9,864 nt of DNA from a bacterium (GTDB lineage: Bacteria; SZUA-182; SZUA-191). The notes under the pieces are model-generated. The model was not told the DNA's origin. It ran no database searches and worked only from the letters and a program-made list of their open reading frames with translations. The stretch is taken from the NCBI GenBank assembly GCA_003230535.1, contig QIEW01000428.1, positions 1 through 9,864 on the forward strand. Direction: 5' to 3'. How positions within the stretch are numbered: position 1 is the first letter of the stretch; each line of letters opens with the position of its first letter. Of this stretch, positions 6,634 through 9,864 are shown one piece after another. The position numbers were made by a program, and so were the translations under genes.

Positions 6634-7709
6634 TTGTATGTCCTGATAATGTTAAACAGGATATCCCGCTCAGCCGGAATCCGACCGGCATCCCTGATAA
6701 TATCTATCATGACCTCTCTCTCGGTAAGCTTGGGGGAACCTCCCCCTGAAGAGTGGATAATCCTGCCTTTCTGTTTGAGGCCGTTCAGGTCGTCCGCTCC
6801 AAAAGCGAGGGCTAATTGTGCGCCCGGGAGCCCCAGGTGCGACCAATACGCCCGGATATGCGTAAAATTATCCAGGAATATCCTGCTGATAGCGATCATC
6901 TTAATATCATCGTAACCGGTGGTTGGGGGATGATCCTTGTCTGTGAAAGCAAACGGCAGGAAGTGGGTAAACGATCCGGTTCTGTCCTGGAGTTCCCTGA
7001 TTGCCAGCAGATGCTCAATTCTCTCCGGGTATGTTTCTCCGGCGCCGTAAAGCATGCTGGCGTTAGAATAGACGCCGTGATTATGAGCGGTCTCCATAAT
7101 TTCAAGCCAGAGCTCTCCACTTGTTTTATCCGCACACCCCAGCCGATTCCTCACCCGCCGACTGAATATTTCAGCCCCTCCGCCGGTAATCGCCGAAACA
7201 CCCGCTGACCGCAGGAGATCAAACAATCTGTCCAGGGATATGTTTTCCTGTTTAGACAAATAGTCTATTTCTATGGGAGAAAACCCTAATATTTTTACCT
7301 CGGGTACTCTTTTCTTAATTCTCTCCAACGCCTCGATAAAAAATCCAAGATCAAGCTCCGGATTTATCCCCCCCAGAATCAATATCTCAGGCACCTCGCT
7401 CTTTTTTGACTCCTCGGCAAGGGTTTCGATTTCCTCCAGGCTTAAGGTGAAAGCGTCGGCATCGCCGGGATTTCTTCTAAAGATGCAATGCCGGCAACTA
7501 TTTAGGCAGATATTACTGTAGCAAATGTGGTAATTACCCACAAAGGTAACCACCATACCGGCCCTTTGCTGTCGTAATTTGTCTGCTAAATAACCCAAAC
7601 CCAAAATATCATTGGTTAAAAAGAGCCGGCGGGCCTCCTCTTCGGAAACCCTCCCACCGGCATTTAGCTTAGCTTCCAACTCCTCCAGGAAACTGTCAGT
7701 ATATTTCAT
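6630..7709 (-). CDS. mqnE: Radical SAM enzyme, MqnE-type aminofutalosine synthase
   Basis: MqnE joins 3-(1-carboxyvinyloxy)benzoate to the adenosyl group of SAM to make aminofutalosine, an early step of menaquinone synthesis by the futalosine route. The 359-residue protein has the radical SAM cluster motif C68-x3-C72-x2-C75. Family blocks include ITGGGAEIFSRRVRNRL, SNASMLYGAGETYPERIEHL, RELQDRTGSF, RIFLDNFTHIRAYWSHLG, ALAFGADDLNG and the C-terminal DAGRIPAERDILFN. These fit MqnE better than MqnC or CofH, the related alternatives. Two points differ from typical MqnE as I remember it: CIFRR after the cluster instead of CAFxR, and GGINPE where GGLHP is usual, which is more MqnC/CofH-like. The start has GGAGGG at 7718-7723, 8 nt upstream. 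It follows ubiD by 17 bp and is probably cotranscribed with it. Confidence 0.83.
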   Translation of the reverse strand: MKYTDSFLEELEAKLNAGGRVSEEEARRLFLTNDILGLGYLADKLRQQRAGMVVTFVGNYHICYSNICLNSCRHCIFRRNPGDADAFTLSLEEIETLAEESKKSEVPEILILGGINPELDLGFFIEALERIKKRVPEVKILGFSPIEIDYLSKQENISLDRLFDLLRSAGVSAITGGGAEIFSRRVRNRLGCADKTSGELWLEIMETAHNHGVYSNASMLYGAGETYPERIEHLLAIRELQDRTGSFTHFLPFAFTDKDHPPTTGYDDIKMIAISRIFLDNFTHIRAYWSHLGLPGAQLALAFGADDLNGLKQKGRIIHSSGGGSPKLTEREVMIDIIRDAGRIPAERDILFNIIRTYN

Positions 7710-7726
7710 CTAATTTTCCCTCCGCA

Positions 7727-9553
7727 TCACTCTATTCCCAACTTACTCCAGAGCTTATCTATTTTAGCGACTGTTTTATCATCCATACCGATCTCTGCGG
7801 GCCAATCCCTGTCGTAACCTTCTGCTTTACATTTTTTGGTCACATCAATGGCGATCCTATTATTTCTGTAAAACATCAAGTCCTTATTTGGATTGACGTT
7901 GTTAAACATTTTCCAGGCGACATACGAATTATCCTGCAAATTTTGGCAGTCATCCAGCACCAGGATAATATCAATACCGGAATGCCGATCGTTTTTCCAA
8001 ACAGCCTCAGCTACCTCCCTGGCCTGATGCGGCCGCTCCTTCTTTATAGAAACCACCAAAAGCTTCCACCTGGTATCCGGGAACGGAATATAAGCTCCGG
8101 TAATACACGGGATGCCTTCGACTAAGGAGTTGATTGGCGGCACCCTCCGCTGTTTATGTTTTCTCCGCTGTTTCAGCTCTCCCGGCAGGCGCAGGGTAAG
8201 ATCCAACCCCAACTTGGACCCATAAAGCGGCTGGTCTGCGGAATGATCCAATACATCCAATACGCCCTCGGTTTGAAACAGATCCTGGTCGGGATCAAAA
8301 TTATCTAAAAGATACCGCATAACCAGGTTATGGTCGCGAATATCCAAATTGTCGTCAGTGATCAACAGCATCTTGGAAAAACTCATCTGCCCGGTTCCCC
8401 AGAGGGCGCTCATCAATTTCCTGGCCTGATAGGGGTATCTCTTCTTGATGGAAATTATGCTGCAATTATGGAAGGTGCCTTCCTGCGGTAAATCCAAATC
8501 CACGATCTCAGGATGCTGGGTCCGCAACAAGGGCAGGAAGATCTTTGAGGTCGCCTCGACCATAAAGCAGTCTTCCATGGGGGGCTTGCCCACAATGGTG
8601 GTAAAATAGACCGGATTCCTCCGGTGGGTAACAGCCGTCAGGTGGAACACCGGATAAGGAGCCTTCTCGGAATAGTAGCCCGTGTGATCCCCGAACGGCC
8701 CTTCAATCCTGGTCTCCTCCAGATCCACATAACCCTCCAGCACATACTCGGCGGTGGCGGGAACCTCCAGGTCGATGGTCTTGCACCTTACCAACTCTAC
8801 ATTCTTTTTCCTGATGAACCCGGCCAGCAGCATCTCGTCTATCCCCTGCGGCATAGGCGCGGTAGCGGCAAAGGTTACCGCCGGATCCGTCCCGATAACC
8901 GCCGCCGCCGGCATCCTCTTTCCCGCTTCCTTATATTCATGATAATTAGAAGCCCCATCCTTATGGATATGCCAGTGCATGCCGGTGGTTCTCTCATCAT
9001 AAACCTGCATCCGATACATACCCACATTTCTCCTGCCGGTCTGGAGACTTTTGGTAAACACCGCCGGGAAGGTGATGAACCTCCCGCCGTCCATGGGCCA
9101 GCATTGTAATATCGGTATGCGGTCTAAGTCTATTTTGTCTTTGGTAAGTACCACCTCCTGACAGGGAGGGGTTTTGGGGTTGATTATTTTGGGAGGGAAT
9201 TTAGTAAACTCAAACAACCTGGCCAGGATAGACAGTTTCTCCCGCAGGCGCTGAGGCGGTGAGAGCGAGATAAGCTGTTGTATATCATCCGCAATCTCAC
9301 CCGTATCCTCCACCCCCAGCGCCAGAGACATCCGCCTGGCGCTGCCGTATGCGTTTATCAAAACAGGAGCGTCGTAGCCGGTGACATTCTCAAACAGGAG
9401 CGCCCGCCCGCCCCTCTTGATCGCCCTATCGGCAATCTCCGTAATCTCCAGGATCGGCGAGACAGGAGCTTTTATCCGTAGCAGCTCATCCTCTCGCTCC
9501 AACCGAGAAATGAATTCCTGTAAACTGCTGTACGCTGTTCTTTTATTATTCAT
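7727..9553 (-). CDS. ubiD: UbiD-family decarboxylase, long menaquinone-type form
   Basis: UbiD enzymes use prenylated FMN and a divalent metal to decarboxylate aromatic acids. Beside mqnE, the likely substrate is the prenylated or unprenylated 1,4-dihydroxy-6-naphthoate intermediate. Visible signatures are NVGMYR (Arg near residue 181, the cofactor-binding NxGxYR), DLEVPATAEYVLEGYVD, and EGPFGDHTGYY near 284, which carries the catalytic acid region. The C-terminal part contains the same unit twice: SIKKRYPYQARKLMSALWG near 366 and SIKKERPHQAREVAEAVWK near 498, each followed by a related hydrophobic-DD segment. At 608 residues it is longer than E. coli UbiD (about 500) and near the 600-residue menaquinone-type forms. 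A GTG at 9565 would add four residues; I prefer the ATG at 9553, with GGAAAG at 9563-9558 upstream. A UbiX-like partner is not in the window. Confidence 0.9.
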   Translation of the reverse strand: MNNKRTAYSSLQEFISRLEREDELLRIKAPVSPILEITEIADRAIKRGGRALLFENVTGYDAPVLINAYGSARRMSLALGVEDTGEIADDIQQLISLSPPQRLREKLSILARLFEFTKFPPKIINPKTPPCQEVVLTKDKIDLDRIPILQCWPMDGGRFITFPAVFTKSLQTGRRNVGMYRMQVYDERTTGMHWHIHKDGASNYHEYKEAGKRMPAAAVIGTDPAVTFAATAPMPQGIDEMLLAGFIRKKNVELVRCKTIDLEVPATAEYVLEGYVDLEETRIEGPFGDHTGYYSEKAPYPVFHLTAVTHRRNPVYFTTIVGKPPMEDCFMVEATSKIFLPLLRTQHPEIVDLDLPQEGTFHNCSIISIKKRYPYQARKLMSALWGTGQMSFSKMLLITDDNLDIRDHNLVMRYLLDNFDPDQDLFQTEGVLDVLDHSADQPLYGSKLGLDLTLRLPGELKQRRKHKQRRVPPINSLVEGIPCITGAYIPFPDTRWKLLVVSIKKERPHQAREVAEAVWKNDRHSGIDIILVLDDCQNLQDNSYVAWKMFNNVNPNKDLMFYRNNRIAIDVTKKCKAEGYDRDWPAEIGMDDKTVAKIDKLWSKLGIE

Positions 9554-9565
9554 AGCCCTTTCCAC

Positions 9566-9593
9566 ATAATACTACAGCGACACTTCTAATCAA
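9566..9593 (-). promoter_or_regulatory. Promoter-like sequence at the MITE end upstream of ubiD
   Basis: On the - strand TTGATT (9593-9588), a 16-base spacer and TATTAT (9571-9566) resemble a sigma70 promoter. The -35 and spacer lie in the terminal repeat of the MITE-like element, and the -10 spans its end and the flanking duplication. Transcription would begin close to the ubiD ribosome site, leaving almost no leader, which argues against it being the main promoter. Confidence 0.22.
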
Positions 9594-9744
9594 TACTCCC
9601 TCTCCCCTGGGGGAGAGGGCCGGGGTGAGGGGGAAATTAAGGGGGAAATAGCTCAAAACAGCTTGGAAAAAGAGTAAGATTGCCGCCCCCTCACCTTAAT
9701 CCTCTCCCCCAGGGGAGAGGAAATTTAAAAGTGTCGCTGTAGTA
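9570..9744. mobile_element. MITE-like element with about 60-bp inverted ends
   Basis: The ends TACTACAGCGACACTT (9570-9585) and AAGTGTCGCTGTAGTA (9729-9744) are perfect inverted repeats. Similarity continues imperfectly inward to 9633 and from 9686. Each arm contains its own strong hairpin: CCCTCTCCCC with GGGGAGAGGG (9598-9619), and CCTCTCCCC with GGGGAGAGG (9701-9720). The core of about 50 bp codes for nothing. ATAA lies directly outside each end (9566-9569 and 9745-9748), a possible 4-bp target duplication, though such AT-rich matches are easy by chance. It stands just before ubiD and separates it from the right-edge gene fragment. Confidence 0.75.
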
Positions 9745-9781
9745 ATAATACCAAGATTAATTCAGGTTAAAAACATTTATA

Positions 9782-9797
9782 GAATTATTCGGGTTAA
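9782..9797. repeat. Third copy of the TAACCCGAATAATTC repeat
   Basis: On the - strand it reads TTAACCCGAATAATTC and continues TATAAATG, similar to the copy at 6464-6480 (ATAAAT follows there too). As at mqnE, the TAA inside it is the stop codon of an open frame, here the right-edge fragment. Confidence 0.5.
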
Positions 9798-9864
9798 AAG
9801 GGTATGGCGTCCGGCTCTTCTATGTCAATAATACTTTGTGACCTCTTATAGGTCAACTCCATAG
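9794..9864 (-). CDS. Possible C-terminal end of an unidentified gene (partial)
   Basis: A - strand frame is open from the right edge to a TAA at 9796-9794. It covers 22 complete codons and ends in EEPDAIPF, an acidic hydrophilic tail typical of a protein C-terminus. The first complete codon happens to be ATG, but a real gene would more likely begin outside the window. It has the same orientation as ubiD-mqnE and could be the preceding gene of that operon, now separated by the MITE-like element. It is too short to identify, and chance openness cannot be excluded. Confidence 0.35.
   Translation of the reverse strand, partial: MELTYKRSQSIIDIEEPDAIPF

Noticed and set aside
6816-7208. 130-codon + strand open frame opposite mqnE
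   Set aside because: It is antisense to conserved MqnE blocks and has no ribosome site or family motif.
8624-9109. 161-codon + strand open frame opposite ubiD
   Set aside because: It lies wholly inside the well-supported ubiD coding sequence, has no recognisable motif, and is explained by base bias on the opposite strand.
1-9864. CRISPR array, tRNA or rRNA genes, phage or transposase genes
   Set aside because: The repeats are palindromic and dispersed rather than regularly spaced with unique spacers. No cloverleaf, rRNA signature or transposase motif was found by eye.

Overview
The window carries six full-length protein genes, one probable gene fragment at the right edge, and many small palindromic repeats in the gaps. 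The setting looks like an anaerobic or facultative environmental bacterium of moderate GC content, most likely in the Desulfobacterota (former Deltaproteobacteria) or a neighbouring phylum. This is inferred from three things: a menaquinone gene pair of the futalosine type, an NtrC-class two-component system, and intergenic repeats of kinds common in such genomes. No marker here fixes the taxon.

Left part, + strand (234-2776): a polytopic site-2 (M50) membrane metalloprotease of the EGY-like type, then a full-length class II lysyl-tRNA synthetase (lysS). A 14-bp perfect inverted repeat lies upstream of the protease. A tandem pair of 24-nt hairpins with four-base loops lies between protease and lysS, and a related pair follows lysS.

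Middle, - strand (2983-6274): a two-gene operon, sensor kinase first and regulator second, 16 bp apart. The kinase has a long multi-helix membrane region with no recognisable input domain, then a HisKA/HATPase core. The regulator is receiver, AAA+ and Fis-type HTH. Its sigma54-contact loop reads GAFTHA rather than GAFTGA. The operon points towards lysS, so the two are convergent.

Right part, - strand (6630-9553): a long UbiD-family decarboxylase with an internally duplicated C-terminal unit, followed 17 bp later by a radical SAM enzyme of the MqnE (aminofutalosine synthase) family. Together they fit the futalosine route to menaquinone: MqnE acts early and the UbiD-like enzyme late, on the naphthoquinol carboxylate. 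The other mqn genes are not in the window. At the right edge an open frame on the - strand ends just upstream of this pair.

Mobile and repeat layer: two palindromic MITE-like elements, each flanked by a candidate 4-bp target duplication, sit directly upstream of the kinase gene (6311-6444) and of ubiD (9570-9744). A third short repeat, TAACCCGAATAATTC and variants, overlaps the stop codons of mqnE and of the right-edge fragment. I see no tRNA, rRNA, CRISPR array or transposase gene. The genes belong to recognisable families; the most unusual material is the repeat layer, the GAFTHA loop and the kinase's membrane region.
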